From: an uncultured Clostridia bacterium
GTDB taxonomy: Bacteria; Bacillota; Clostridia; TANB77; CAG-508
DNA: 46,215 nucleotides
Assembly (NCBI GenBank): GCA_934162625.1
Contig: CAKPJM010000003.1
Span: 1 to 46,215 of the forward strand
Reading direction: 5' to 3'
The translations under genes and the position numbers were made by a program. Shown piece by piece: positions 16,772-26,079 of the stretch. How positions within the stretch are numbered: position 1 is the stretch's first letter; the number at the start of each line of letters is the position of its first letter. Below the pieces are notes generated by a model. It was not told the origin of the DNA and searched no databases. It saw only the letters and a program-made list of their open reading frames with translations.

Positions 16772-17824
16772 CTAATTTTCTAATGCCAAGTTTATTAATT
16801 TATCTAATAATTCAGAATAGTCTACTCCAACTTGCTCCCATAATTTTGGGTACATGCTAATCTCTGTAAAGCCTGGTAAAGTATTTATTTCATTTATATA
16901 AATTTCATTTGTCTTATCATTAACAAAGAAGTCAACTCTTGCAAAACCTTTTCCATCAATTGCTTTAAAAGCTTTTATTGCAGTTTCTCTAACTCTATCT
17001 GTAAGGTCTTTACTTATCTGTGCTGGAATATTAAGTTTAGATTCTGAATTTTTATATTTTGCATCAAATGTATAAAAATTTTCTGCTGGCAAAATTTCAC
17101 CTATACAAGAAGCTTTTACATCTTCATTACCTAAAACAGAACATTCTATTTCTCTTCCTACTAGTGTTTCTTCTATTACTATTTTCCTATCAAATCTTGA
17201 AGCATATTCTATGTATTCTTCTAATTCTTCTATATTTTCTGCTTTATTTATCCCAACAGATGATCCAGAATTAGATGGTTTTATAAACATTGGATATTCT
17301 ATATTTTTTTCTATTATTTTACATATTTCTTTTAAGTCTTTTTTAGTTTCATTAAAATCTTTATTAACGTAAATGTATTCGTTTTTATCTTTTTTTACAT
17401 ATTCATACTTTGCTTGTTTAATTTTAGCCTTGTCAAAAATAATTTTTGCATATATTTTATCCATAGCAATTGAAGATCCCATAACTTTACAGCCAACATA
17501 TGGTTTTTTTAACAGTTCAAACAAACCTTGTATTGTCCCATCTTCTCCATACAAACCATGTAGTACAGGAAAAATAACATCCATTTCTTTTAAATATTCA
17601 ATTATATTTTCTATTTTCTGAATGTTTTCTATTTTGTCTCCTACTTCGTATTTCTTAGATATATCTAGACATTTATGCCATCCGCCATTATTATCTATAT
17701 ATATTGGATAAACTTCATATTTTTTATCATTAAGCTTTTTTGCAACAGATGTTCCTGAAACTATTGATACATCATGTTCTGTTGACATCCCACCAAATAC
17801 AACTCCTACTTTTATTTTACTCAT
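16772..17824 (-). CDS. ddl: D-alanine--D-alanine ligase
   Basis: ATP-grasp ligase of about 350 residues that makes the D-Ala-D-Ala dipeptide for peptidoglycan in the cytosol. The family marks are VVFGGMSTEHDVS at the N-terminus, LHGLYGEDGTIQGL, the ATP-binding IKPSNSGSSVGINKAEN and the metal-binding NEINTLPGFTEISMYPKLW near the end. The YGEDG form fits a D-Ala rather than a D-Lac ligase start region, but substrate specificity is not settled by sequence alone. AAGGA precedes ATG17824. An ATG six codons earlier is less well placed. It lies 19 bases after murF, which uses its product. Confidence 0.96.
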   Translation of the reverse strand: MSKIKVGVVFGGMSTEHDVSIVSGTSVAKKLNDKKYEVYPIYIDNNGGWHKCLDISKKYEVGDKIENIQKIENIIEYLKEMDVIFPVLHGLYGEDGTIQGLFELLKKPYVGCKVMGSSIAMDKIYAKIIFDKAKIKQAKYEYVKKDKNEYIYVNKDFNETKKDLKEICKIIEKNIEYPMFIKPSNSGSSVGINKAENIEELEEYIEYASRFDRKIVIEETLVGREIECSVLGNEDVKASCIGEILPAENFYTFDAKYKNSESKLNIPAQISKDLTDRVRETAIKAFKAIDGKGFARVDFFVNDKTNEIYINEINTLPGFTEISMYPKLWEQVGVDYSELLDKLINLALEN

Positions 17825-17843
17825 AGTATCATTCCTTTCCAAA

Positions 17844-19220
17844 TTAACTTCTTTTCAATTCATCTAATATTTTACTAAAATTCATAGAATTTGAAGCTTT
17901 TAATAAAACTAAATCCTTGCTTTTTATTATTTTTTCTATATTTAAAATAGCTTCATTTACACTGTCAAAAACATATATTGTATCCATTCCTAATTCTCTT
18001 GCTTTATTAGATATATTTTTTGCATTTTTTCCAATAGTAATTAATACATCAATTTTATTTTTTACTACTTGTTCTCCAACTTTTTCATGTAATTCCTTTG
18101 AGTATTCACCTAATTCAAGCATATCCCCAAGAATTGCAATTTTTCTTGGTGCTTCAGTGTTTTGCATAACTTCTAATGCAGCCTTCATTGAATCATAGCT
18201 TGCATTATAGCTATCATTAATCACTTTTATATTATTCTTTATAGTTTCTATTTCCATTCTCTTTGCTGTTAATTTAAACTCTGAAATTCCTTTTATTATT
18301 TTTTCTTTTTCTACATTTAATATGTCTCCAATAGCGAACGCACAAGTAGCATTATATACAAAATGAATTCCTCCTACTGGTACATTTCCTTTTATTCCAT
18401 TTATTTCAAAATTGCTACTATTTTCTAATATAGTAATTTTTTTCGCCATATATATACTATTATTTTCTAATCCATATGTATATATTTTATATTTCTTTTC
18501 TTCTTTTGCCCATTCATGTAGCAAATCATTATCATTGTTTATTAATACAAATCCGCTTTTATCTAGTCCTTCTAGTATTTCTAATTTTGCTTTTAATATA
18601 TTTTCTCTAGATCCTAAATTTCCAATATGAGATGTTCCTATGTTTGTTATTACACATCCAGTTGGTTTTGCAATATTTGTTAATAAGCTTATTTCCCCAA
18701 AATGATTCATTCCCATTTCTACAACAACTGCTGTATGGTCTTTTAATTTAAGCAATGTCATTGGCAACCCTATATGATTGTTCATATTTCCTTCTGTTTT
18801 TAATACTTTGAATTTTTGTTCCAATACATTTGCTATAATATCCTTTGTACTAGTTTTTCCCACACTTCCTGTTACTGCAATTACTGGCACATTGTATAAA
18901 CTTCTTTTATATTTTGCTAATTCTTGAATTGCTTTTATCGTATCATCTACTTTTATAACTACTTTTTCTTTATACCTATTTAATATTTCTGTATCCACAT
19001 TTTCATCTATAATACATCCTATCGCACCATTTATGAATGCTTGTTCTACATAGTCATTTCCATTTATTTTTTCGCCTCTTATTCCTAAATACATATCTCC
19101 TTTTTTTAATGTCCTTGTATCTTTAGAATATGATTCTATTTCTAGACTTCCATCACCTGACAGTAGTCTTCCATTACATATTTCTATTATTTTGTTTACA
19201 GTTATATTTTTATTGTCCAT
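17844..19220 (-). CDS. murF: UDP-MurNAc-tripeptide--D-Ala-D-Ala ligase MurF
   Basis: Mur ligase of 458 residues that adds D-Ala-D-Ala to the UDP-MurNAc-tripeptide, completing the peptidoglycan precursor. The ATP loop VTGSVGKTSTKD is near residue 110. The central motifs EMGMNHFGEI and TNIGTSHIGNLGSREN, and the late motif NDSYNASYDSMKAAL, are typical of MurF. AAGGAA lies before the ATG. It is the first gene of the murF-ddl-yqeK unit, so ligase and substrate-making enzyme are co-expressed. Confidence 0.96.
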   Translation of the reverse strand: MDNKNITVNKIIEICNGRLLSGDGSLEIESYSKDTRTLKKGDMYLGIRGEKINGNDYVEQAFINGAIGCIIDENVDTEILNRYKEKVVIKVDDTIKAIQELAKYKRSLYNVPVIAVTGSVGKTSTKDIIANVLEQKFKVLKTEGNMNNHIGLPMTLLKLKDHTAVVVEMGMNHFGEISLLTNIAKPTGCVITNIGTSHIGNLGSRENILKAKLEILEGLDKSGFVLINNDNDLLHEWAKEEKKYKIYTYGLENNSIYMAKKITILENSSNFEINGIKGNVPVGGIHFVYNATCAFAIGDILNVEKEKIIKGISEFKLTAKRMEIETIKNNIKVINDSYNASYDSMKAALEVMQNTEAPRKIAILGDMLELGEYSKELHEKVGEQVVKNKIDVLITIGKNAKNISNKARELGMDTIYVFDSVNEAILNIEKIIKSKDLVLLKASNSMNFSKILDELKRS

Positions 19221-19309
19221 ACTTTCTATTCCTTCTTTTTAAAATTTATTTATTAGTATTCATTTTATGCTTATTTTATAACATTTTTTTATAAATGAAA
19301 ATACCTTTT

Positions 19310-19325
19310 CCGTAAATATATACGG
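19310..19325. repeat. short palindrome upstream of murF
   Basis: CCGTAAATATATACGG pairs its CCGTA and TACGG arms across a six-base loop. It lies in the 290-base gap between murF and the SGNH gene. No gene was seen in this gap. Confidence 0.4.
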
Positions 19326-19423
19326 ATTTAAGGAATAAAAGTGACTTTGTCACACTTTTCTTCTCGCCGATTTGAGTTTCAGAATAAAATGAGGAAATTT
19401 CAAAGGCAATAGCAATTATAGCA

Positions 19424-19471
19424 TTTTTTGTTGAATGGGAAAATCTTCTTTTTTTCCTATTCAACAAAAAA
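19424..19471. repeat. 20-bp stem hairpin
   Basis: TTTTTTGTTGAATGGGAAAA at 19424-19443 pairs along its whole length (one G-T wobble) with 19452-19471, around an eight-base loop. It lies directly beyond the terminator of the teichoic acid operon and may act as a second terminator for it. Confidence 0.75.
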
Positions 19472-19501
19472 ATAAAGAACATATTTTCTATGTTCTTTAT
19501 T
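19471..19501 (-). terminator. terminator of the teichoic acid operon
   Basis: A 13-bp stem, AATAAAGAACATA with its complement, and a TTTTC loop. On the minus strand it is followed by seven T. It lies just after the stop of the SGNH-like gene. Confidence 0.85.
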
Positions 19502-19511
19502 TTCAACCATA

Positions 19512-20522
19512 TTATTTGTTTTTATATTCATTGTATTTAATAAGTTCTTCTTCCCAGCTCTTGTAAACTTCTTCTTTTTTATAATTTTCAAACTCATAAT
19601 TATCGCTTAAGAATTTTCCTAAATAATCACTTATTTTTTCTGTACCGCTTATATTTAAATGGTATCCTTCATCACCTGTATCCTTACTCCAATCAATACC
19701 TATTTCCTCTAAAACATCATGTAAATCTAGAAATCTTACATTATTATCTTTTGCTATTTGTTCTACTTTTTCTTTCTTACTATTATTCCACGTTTGTATA
19801 CTTGGAAATTCTACAGCAATTAATTCTATATTATTTTCTTTGCACAAGTCTGCAATTTTTTTAAAATATTTAAGCTCAGTTTTGCTTATTTCTTGGTATT
19901 TATTATATCTTTCACCTTTATATGGTTCTATCTCTTTTACCAACCAATAGCCTTTAAAAATATTATCATATTTTCCCTTATTCTTTGAAAAATCCTCATC
20001 TTCTAGTTCAGTCCATCTACTATGATATCTTAATATTGGAAATATAAATGATACTTGTTCACTCCTTGAATTATTTTGTACTGGGTCCATTATTGCTTCC
20101 ACTTTATTTTTGTTTAATTTCATTGCATCATATAAAAGCCTTTTATACTCTTCTTTCATTTGCTCATTATGAAATAATTGATCAGTATTTAGTATTATTA
20201 CTTTTGGTTTTTGATACTTTAATGCTTCTTTTATACAATAATAATTATTATACAATTTAGCTGTTGGAGATCCATAGTCATAACTAGTTATTTTATATTT
20301 TTCCCAAATTCTCATTGGTGAAACACCTTTATATACACTACTTTCCCCAACGAAAATAACGTCTAATGTATTTTTAGGTTCATTATAAAATTCGCTAATT
20401 ATTGTTGAATGTTTCGATTCTGGTACAAATATTTTGGCTAGTTCTAATAATGCAATCACTAAAACTACTATAAAAATAACTGCCCTTATTATTTCTTTTT
20501 TCACTTTTTTACTCCTTGACAT
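19512..20522 (-). CDS. SGNH/DltD-like membrane-anchored hydrolase
   Basis: Protein of 336 residues with one N-terminal membrane helix (AVIFIVVLVIALLELAKIF) and an extracytoplasmic domain. The block LDVIFVGESSVYKGVSP carries a Ser in the GxS position of SGNH esterases. DTGDEGYHLNISGTEKIS near the C-terminus holds the Asp-x-x-His type pair. The layout resembles DltD and AlgJ/AlgX proteins, which act in D-alanylation or O-acetylation of envelope polymers. It is the last gene of the teichoic acid operon, so a role in polymer decoration is likely. No dltABC genes are in the window. Confidence 0.75.
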   Translation of the reverse strand: MSRSKKVKKEIIRAVIFIVVLVIALLELAKIFVPESKHSTIISEFYNEPKNTLDVIFVGESSVYKGVSPMRIWEKYKITSYDYGSPTAKLYNNYYCIKEALKYQKPKVIILNTDQLFHNEQMKEEYKRLLYDAMKLNKNKVEAIMDPVQNNSRSEQVSFIFPILRYHSRWTELEDEDFSKNKGKYDNIFKGYWLVKEIEPYKGERYNKYQEISKTELKYFKKIADLCKENNIELIAVEFPSIQTWNNSKKEKVEQIAKDNNVRFLDLHDVLEEIGIDWSKDTGDEGYHLNISGTEKISDYLGKFLSDNYEFENYKKEEVYKSWEEELIKYNEYKNK

Positions 20523-20548
20523 CTTTATCCTTTTGTCTATATATTTTT

Positions 20549-21280
20549 TTATTTTAGGGTTTTACTATATATTTCAACAGCTTCATTAATGTTAGTATCG
20601 CAAATTATTTTTCCATTTTGCATTACAATTCCACGTTTACAAAATTCCTTTGCAACTCCCGTAGCATGCGTTACAAATAATAATGTTACATTATCCTTTT
20701 CTATTATTTCATTAATTTTTTTCATACATTTCTTTTTAAAAGCTTCGTCTCCTACACTTAAGGCTTCATCTACTATTAATATTTCTGGTTCTATGTTTAC
20801 ATTTATAGAAAATCCTAACCTTGCCTTCATTCCGCTTGAATACGTTCTTACGGGTTGGTCAATATACTCTTCCAATTCTGCAAATTCTACAATTTTAGGT
20901 TCTAACTTACTTATCTCAGAATCATCTAATCCTAAGATTTGTCCTTTTAAGTATATATTCTCTCTTCCAGTAAATTCTGGATCAAATCCAGAGGTTAACT
21001 CTAATAATGCACTTACTCTCCCTTTTACATTTACTTCTCCAGAAGTACTATATACAACCCCTGTTATTATCTTTAATATTGTAGATTTTCCTGCTCCATT
21101 TTTTCCCAAAAGAGCAACGGATTCACCTCTTTTAATTTGAAATGACACATTATCTACCGCTTTTTTGGGTGTGTATTTTACTTTTTTACTGAATATAGAA
21201 AAAAATCTTTTTTTGCTATTTTTAAATAATTTATATGTTTTACAAACATTTTTAAATTCAATAACTACTTCTTCTTTCAT
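20549..21280 (-). CDS. tagH: Teichoic acid/polysaccharide ABC exporter ATPase (TagH-like)
   Basis: ABC ATPase of about 243 residues powering export of a finished lipid-linked polymer. Walker A is LLGKNGAGKSTILKI, the signature is YSSGMKARLGFS and Walker B is ILIVDEALSVGDEAF. The stretch SALLELTSGFDPEFTGRENI is typical of the TagH/KpsT/Wzt group. It lacks the long C-terminal extracellular tail of Bacillus TagH. An ATG at 21301 is possible, but AAAGGAG supports ATG21280. It follows the permease by 10 bases. Confidence 0.93.
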   Translation of the reverse strand: MKEEVVIEFKNVCKTYKLFKNSKKRFFSIFSKKVKYTPKKAVDNVSFQIKRGESVALLGKNGAGKSTILKIITGVVYSTSGEVNVKGRVSALLELTSGFDPEFTGRENIYLKGQILGLDDSEISKLEPKIVEFAELEEYIDQPVRTYSSGMKARLGFSINVNIEPEILIVDEALSVGDEAFKKKCMKKINEIIEKDNVTLLFVTHATGVAKEFCKRGIVMQNGKIICDTNINEAVEIYSKTLK

Positions 21281-21290
21281 ACTAGCTCCT

Positions 21291-22100
21291 TTATAAAACA
21301 TCTGGTATTTCTTTTCTTAATTTTTTGTATGCCCACAATGCAAGAATGTACATTATTATTGTACATATTACAAAATATAATAGTCTTTTAGGTTGCTCCC
21401 ATATCCATATTTTATTTATAAATGTATTTCTAAATCCATTTACAAAAAATGTTACTGGATTTAAATTTAAAAATCTTTTAAGAGTTACCGATTTTATTGT
21501 ATCCGGATTCCATATTATTCCTGATAGCCAAAAGACTGCTGTTATAAAAGCTTTTACTAAATTTCCATAATCTTTACTCATAGCTGCTAAATGTCCTGAT
21601 AATAATCCCCAACCATTCATTAATATAAACATTAATAACATATAAATTGGAAGTTGTAATACATAAATGTCTACAGCATATCCAAATAATCTGAATATTA
21701 CTATAACAATATATATTAAAATTAAGTGTATTATAAATTTAGATATATTTACAAATGTAGAAATTGTAGACACTGGAAATTTCATTTTAGTTATAAGATA
21801 ACTATATTTCCTAATACAATCAGTTCCTGCTGTTATCATATCACTAACATAGAACCAAGGAACGACACCTGAAATTAGCCAAAGGAAATATGGATATCCA
21901 TTAACATTACTACTTACTCTTAATCCTACTGAAAAAGCAAACCAATATACAAATATTGTTACTGCTGGTTTTATAATGGCCCATGACCATCCTAAAGCAG
22001 CTCCTCTATATGTTCTTATTAAATCTGCTTTTGCTAATTTTTTTATTTGTTTTCTGTATGCAATATGGTCTTTTATTATTTCAATTAATAATTTTATCAT
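21291..22100 (-). CDS. tagG: Teichoic acid/polysaccharide ABC exporter permease (TagG-like)
   Basis: ABC-2 type permease of 269 residues with six predicted membrane helices, the size of TagG/Wzm proteins. Family blocks are DLIRTYRGAALGWSWAIIKP in the cytosolic N-terminus, FLWLISGVVPWFYVSDM and the late NPVTFFVNGFRN. Together with the ATPase gene downstream it forms the exporter that moves the undecaprenyl-linked polymer to the outer face. The ATG has AAGGAAG before it. Confidence 0.94.
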   Translation of the reverse strand: MIKLLIEIIKDHIAYRKQIKKLAKADLIRTYRGAALGWSWAIIKPAVTIFVYWFAFSVGLRVSSNVNGYPYFLWLISGVVPWFYVSDMITAGTDCIRKYSYLITKMKFPVSTISTFVNISKFIIHLILIYIVIVIFRLFGYAVDIYVLQLPIYMLLMFILMNGWGLLSGHLAAMSKDYGNLVKAFITAVFWLSGIIWNPDTIKSVTLKRFLNLNPVTFFVNGFRNTFINKIWIWEQPKRLLYFVICTIIMYILALWAYKKLRKEIPDVL

Positions 22101-22120
22101 TTATTATCTTCCTTTTTTTC

Positions 22121-24565
22121 TTAATTTTTAAATAACTTATAAAATTCCTTAATGGCCTTATCATTAAATTCTTTTGCGTTGAATCGTTTTAATTCTTTAA
22201 ATCCAGTAACTATATAATCATTCATTCCTTTTAAAATTCCCTCTTTCGAATTCTCAACAAGATGTGCATATCCTTGAGAAAGAAATGGTTTTGGCCCTTC
22301 TATATCTGTAGATAAGATTGGTTTTTTTAAGATTAATGATTCCATAATTGTCATTGGAAGTCCTTCATAATATGAAGATAAAATAAATAAATTACATTTT
22401 CTTAATATCGGGAATGGATTTATTATACTCTTTATAATAATAATATTTTTTATATTATTTTCTTCAATAATATTTATTATTTTCTTTAGCTCTGGTCCGT
22501 GTCCTCCAATTAAAACCAAGTAAGCATTTGGATTATTTGCTTGGAATTCCATAAATGCTAAAACTAGACGTTCTTGTCCTTTTTCCTTAGAAAATCTTCC
22601 TATATTTATTAATTTAATCTTATCATCATTATTCAAAATTTCGTTTATCTCATTAATATCATAATTAGAATATGTATTTTCTTGGAATTCTATCTCTTTT
22701 TTTGATTCTTCTATTATACCATCTATATCATTTAAATTATGAACAATCGAGACTTTCTTAGGTTTTATTTTCTTAAACAATTCATTTATCTCTTTTTCCA
22801 TGCCCTCTCTTACTCCAACTATTTCGTCATATGTTTTATATGCAAATTTTATTGATGGCATATGCAAATTATTTCTCATTTTTTGTTCAGCTTGCATCGT
22901 ACTATGAGTAAACCTAATTCTTTTTGCATCCATATATCCAAACATGTTTATTGGTTGTTTATCATATCCGCAAAAATCTATTACATAATCAAACTTTATT
23001 GTTGGGTATATCCTTTTTATTTCTCTTCTATATGCTTTTTCCAAGATACTTCTTATACATTTATTATCAAAATTCAATCTAAAAAACAAATACTGACAAA
23101 TAGCTTCTGATATTCTCATTGTTTTCTGCCCTTGAATAGGTATATATTCTATTCCCTTAGGAAATTGCCTTATAACATATCCGTTCTTGTTTCTATTAAT
23201 TGCATTTCTATAGAAAGTCAAATAATAATTCTTTTTATCTGTATCTATATTGTTTATCAACCCTTTTAATGAAGAAGTAATTCCGTTTTTTAGCAATGCC
23301 CCTGTAAAAATTAAAACATTGTCTTTTTCATTGTGAAATTTATTTCCTTCAATAATTTCCATATTTTTTGATCGTTTTTTATCAAATATTAATTTGCATA
23401 AATTCCTTGTAGAATTCGCTGAATCATATCCACAATATTCCTCTTTAAATTGTTCATATTTTTCGTAATCATTTACATCTTCTAATTCTCTAGCTAAATC
23501 ATTCGTATTTTTTACTATAACAAATGGCAATTTTTCTATATTTAAATAAAAACCTCTATTTCTAGTATACTTTTCACAGTCATATGCATACAATATAATT
23601 TTCCTTCCAGTATTTGCAAAGTCAAACATAACACTTGAATAATCTGTAACTAAACAATCTGCTATATTAAGAAAATCATATGTTTCATAACCTTTAGGAA
23701 ATGGTTTTATTTTAGTAAATAAATTATATTTTATTCTTGAATTAGCTAAATTATGTATTTTTACATATATAATAGTATTTTCATCTAGTTTTTCATCTAA
23801 TTTAAATAACATATGCATTATATCAACATACTGCTGTTCATTGTTCTTTACAGCTGCGGTTCCTCTCCATGTTGGCATATATATAATTACTTTTTTGTCC
23901 TCTAGCTCTAATTCTTTCCTTAACGTATTTCTTCTTTCTATATTAAAGAATATAGAATTTCTAGGATATCCCGAAATAATATATTTACCTTTATAAATAT
24001 TCTCTATCATATATGCTGATTTCATTACTTCAAATGTAAATTTATTAGGATATAAAAGATAATTTGACATTAGAAAATTTCTTTGACAATTTCCCAATTC
24101 ATGTGGTGAATCTATTATGTCTTTACCCATTGCTTTTAGTGGTGTCCCATGCCATGTATTAATATATATTTGACCGTCTTTTTTTATGAAATAATTCGGA
24201 AAAGTTGAATTATTAATTAAGTATTTACTCTCTGCAAGAAGTTTACAATACTTTTTTGAATGTATTAAAATAACTTCTACATTTTTCAACTCTTCTCTTT
24301 TTATTTTTTCTAATATGTTATTATAATTTCTTCTATTTGCCACCACAAATTTCTTATATTCACTATATTTATAATTTTTACATAACTCTACCAATATATA
24401 ATATGGATTTCCAGATATACTTGAGCCATCATACGCTTGTATTAATATACTCTTTTCATTTATATTTCCCTTATCATAATATTTTGCAAAATAGAACTTA
24501 GCCTTAAAAAAATCGCTACTTTTATATTTCTTTATATTTCTAATTATAGGTTCAATTAATGTCAT
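22121..24565 (-). CDS. Bifunctional TagF-like glycerophosphotransferase fused to GT4 glycosyltransferase
   Basis: Protein of 814 residues with two enzyme domains. Residues about 1-390 form a CDP-glycerol (or ribitol) phosphotransferase of the TagB/TagF family: YINTWHGTPLKAMG, KGKYIISGYPRN, VIIYMPTWRGTAA and DCLVTDYSSVMFDFA. Residues about 410-814 form a GT4 transferase: INIGRFSKEKGQERLVLAF and FILSSYYEGLPMTIMESL. The fusion suggests that one polypeptide adds glycerophosphate units and a sugar, as in polymers with sugar in the chain or on it. It ends 20 bases before tagG and its start overlaps the end of the propeller gene. Domain calls are firm; the product structure is inference. Confidence 0.9.
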   Translation of the reverse strand: MTLIEPIIRNIKKYKSSDFFKAKFYFAKYYDKGNINEKSILIQAYDGSSISGNPYYILVELCKNYKYSEYKKFVVANRRNYNNILEKIKREELKNVEVILIHSKKYCKLLAESKYLINNSTFPNYFIKKDGQIYINTWHGTPLKAMGKDIIDSPHELGNCQRNFLMSNYLLYPNKFTFEVMKSAYMIENIYKGKYIISGYPRNSIFFNIERRNTLRKELELEDKKVIIYMPTWRGTAAVKNNEQQYVDIMHMLFKLDEKLDENTIIYVKIHNLANSRIKYNLFTKIKPFPKGYETYDFLNIADCLVTDYSSVMFDFANTGRKIILYAYDCEKYTRNRGFYLNIEKLPFVIVKNTNDLARELEDVNDYEKYEQFKEEYCGYDSANSTRNLCKLIFDKKRSKNMEIIEGNKFHNEKDNVLIFTGALLKNGITSSLKGLINNIDTDKKNYYLTFYRNAINRNKNGYVIRQFPKGIEYIPIQGQKTMRISEAICQYLFFRLNFDNKCIRSILEKAYRREIKRIYPTIKFDYVIDFCGYDKQPINMFGYMDAKRIRFTHSTMQAEQKMRNNLHMPSIKFAYKTYDEIVGVREGMEKEINELFKKIKPKKVSIVHNLNDIDGIIEESKKEIEFQENTYSNYDINEINEILNNDDKIKLINIGRFSKEKGQERLVLAFMEFQANNPNAYLVLIGGHGPELKKIINIIEENNIKNIIIIKSIINPFPILRKCNLFILSSYYEGLPMTIMESLILKKPILSTDIEGPKPFLSQGYAHLVENSKEGILKGMNDYIVTGFKELKRFNAKEFNDKAIKEFYKLFKN

Positions 24566-25623
24566 TTCAAAATTCCTTCTCTTTCTATGGATTTTATTAG
24601 TTTCTCTTTGCTTTTCTCATTAGAAAAGTCTGTATTCACTTTTTTTAATTTTTCTATATCTTTTCCATATACAATACCAATTCCGTGATGTAAATCTTGT
24701 CTTGTTCCACTATAAAATACTATATATGTATTGTTTTCATAAATCATACAAGATCTATAGATTCCTCTATTATCCCAATATTGCGTGCCAGTAGTAGGTT
24801 TTAATATTTGTTTTGCAACAGACCATCCTGCCACTTCATTGCAAGACCACGAATAATATAAATTCATATTATTGTGATTTGCCCACTTATCAAAAGCAAC
24901 TGTTATCATCTCATACCCTTTATCTGTTTTAATAACATCTAAATGCCATGTTTTCTGCTTTTTGTCTTCGTATTTAAAATCAATAATAATAGGTTCTGAC
25001 CAATTAAGTCCATCGTTAGAAGTTTCATATTTCAGAGTATTATTTTTATCTATATACCACATTTTATAAGTTTTATTTTCATATATAATAGCTGGGCTAA
25101 CATAATCATGTTCTTGTCTATCTTTAGAGATTGCAGAAATCTCTTTTTCTGACCAATTAATGCCATCATATGTATATAATCTATATAGAACAGCTTCATT
25201 TTTAACATCATTCACTAATCTCCAATAGCATTCTATTCTATCTAGGTCATTGTTATAAACGATATGTGAATCCGAATTATATATCTTCATTTCTATTGTT
25301 TCTTCTGGGACATCCAAAGGCTCATTTTTCTCTGTTGGTGATTTCCAATTAACTAAGTCATTACTTACAGCTATGCAAGGATTCTCCTTACTATCGTCAC
25401 CTTTTGGATAAGGTGTATATGACATCCAATACTTATACCCATGCCACTCCTTTTCAAAATTTAGTACCTTAGGATGATATGGCTCTGTATCACCATATGG
25501 GGTCACTATTTCCATTTTGTTTTTACAATTATAATCAACTGGAGGTATACAACACAAAATAAAAATTGCAATTATGATAATTGTTATAATTTTTGTTTTA
25601 TTTTTTTTTAAAAATTCCTTCAT
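24562..25623 (-). CDS. Membrane-anchored beta-propeller protein (GH43/GH32-like fold)
   Basis: Protein of 353 residues with a single N-terminal membrane helix (IITIIIIAIFILCCIPP) and an outside-facing domain. The domain has repeated blades of the five-bladed propeller type: CIAVSNDLVNWKSP, YDGINWSEKEI, YETSNDGLNWSEP and DNRGIYRSCMIYENNTYIVF. Such blades are found in arabinanases, levansucrases and related glycosidases. Catalytic acids cannot be assigned with confidence. Its place between tagD and the TagF-GT4 fusion, with a 4-base overlap, suggests that it trims, binds or modifies the teichoic polymer at the cell surface. Confidence 0.75.
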   Translation of the reverse strand: MKEFLKKNKTKIITIIIIAIFILCCIPPVDYNCKNKMEIVTPYGDTEPYHPKVLNFEKEWHGYKYWMSYTPYPKGDDSKENPCIAVSNDLVNWKSPTEKNEPLDVPEETIEMKIYNSDSHIVYNNDLDRIECYWRLVNDVKNEAVLYRLYTYDGINWSEKEISAISKDRQEHDYVSPAIIYENKTYKMWYIDKNNTLKYETSNDGLNWSEPIIIDFKYEDKKQKTWHLDVIKTDKGYEMITVAFDKWANHNNMNLYYSWSCNEVAGWSVAKQILKPTTGTQYWDNRGIYRSCMIYENNTYIVFYSGTRQDLHHGIGIVYGKDIEKLKKVNTDFSNEKSKEKLIKSIEREGILK

Positions 25624-25644
25624 TTTGTTCTCCTTACTATTTAA

Positions 25645-26079
25645 CTATTTAGATTCTGGAATTTGGTTCATTCCATTTATTGGCTCCTGTAAACCTAAAT
25701 CTTTCTTTATTTTACTAGTTGATATTCCTTCTGTTCTATCAAGATATACAAGTTCACAATAATCTTTTAAATATTCAAATTTGTCGCTACCAGCCCAGTC
25801 TCCTCCCATTACTGTAATATCAACTTTATATTCTTTTATATCGTTGATTTTTTGTTCCCAATTATTCTCAGGAATGACTAAATCAACATATCTAATTGCT
25901 TCTAACATTTTTTTTCGCATTTCATAATTATGATAAGCCTTTTTCCCTTTTGCAGCATTAAATTCATCCGTCGACAACGCAACTATTAAATAATCTCCTA
26001 ATTCCTTTGCTCTTTTCAATAATCTTATATGTCCATAATGTAATAAATCATATGTCCCATATGTTAATACTCTTTTCAT
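25645..26079 (-). CDS. tagD: Glycerol-3-phosphate cytidylyltransferase
   Basis: Nucleotidyltransferase of 144 residues that makes CDP-glycerol from CTP and glycerol-3-phosphate. The active-site motifs GTYDLLHYGHIRLLKRA and the late ISTSKIKK are intact, and VALSTDEFNAAKGKKA matches TagD. The length is close to Bacillus TagD. TGGAGG precedes the ATG, and the start abuts the stop of the upstream phosphotransferase. It supplies the substrate for the polymerases of this operon and shows that the backbone contains glycerol phosphate. Confidence 0.96.
   Translation of the reverse strand: MKRVLTYGTYDLLHYGHIRLLKRAKELGDYLIVALSTDEFNAAKGKKAYHNYEMRKKMLEAIRYVDLVIPENNWEQKINDIKEYKVDITVMGGDWAGSDKFEYLKDYCELVYLDRTEGISTSKIKKDLGLQEPINGMNQIPESK

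Noticed and set aside
19276..19506. Minus-strand frame of 76 codons between murF and the SGNH gene
   Set aside because: It runs through two strong hairpins, has no ribosome site and resembles no family.
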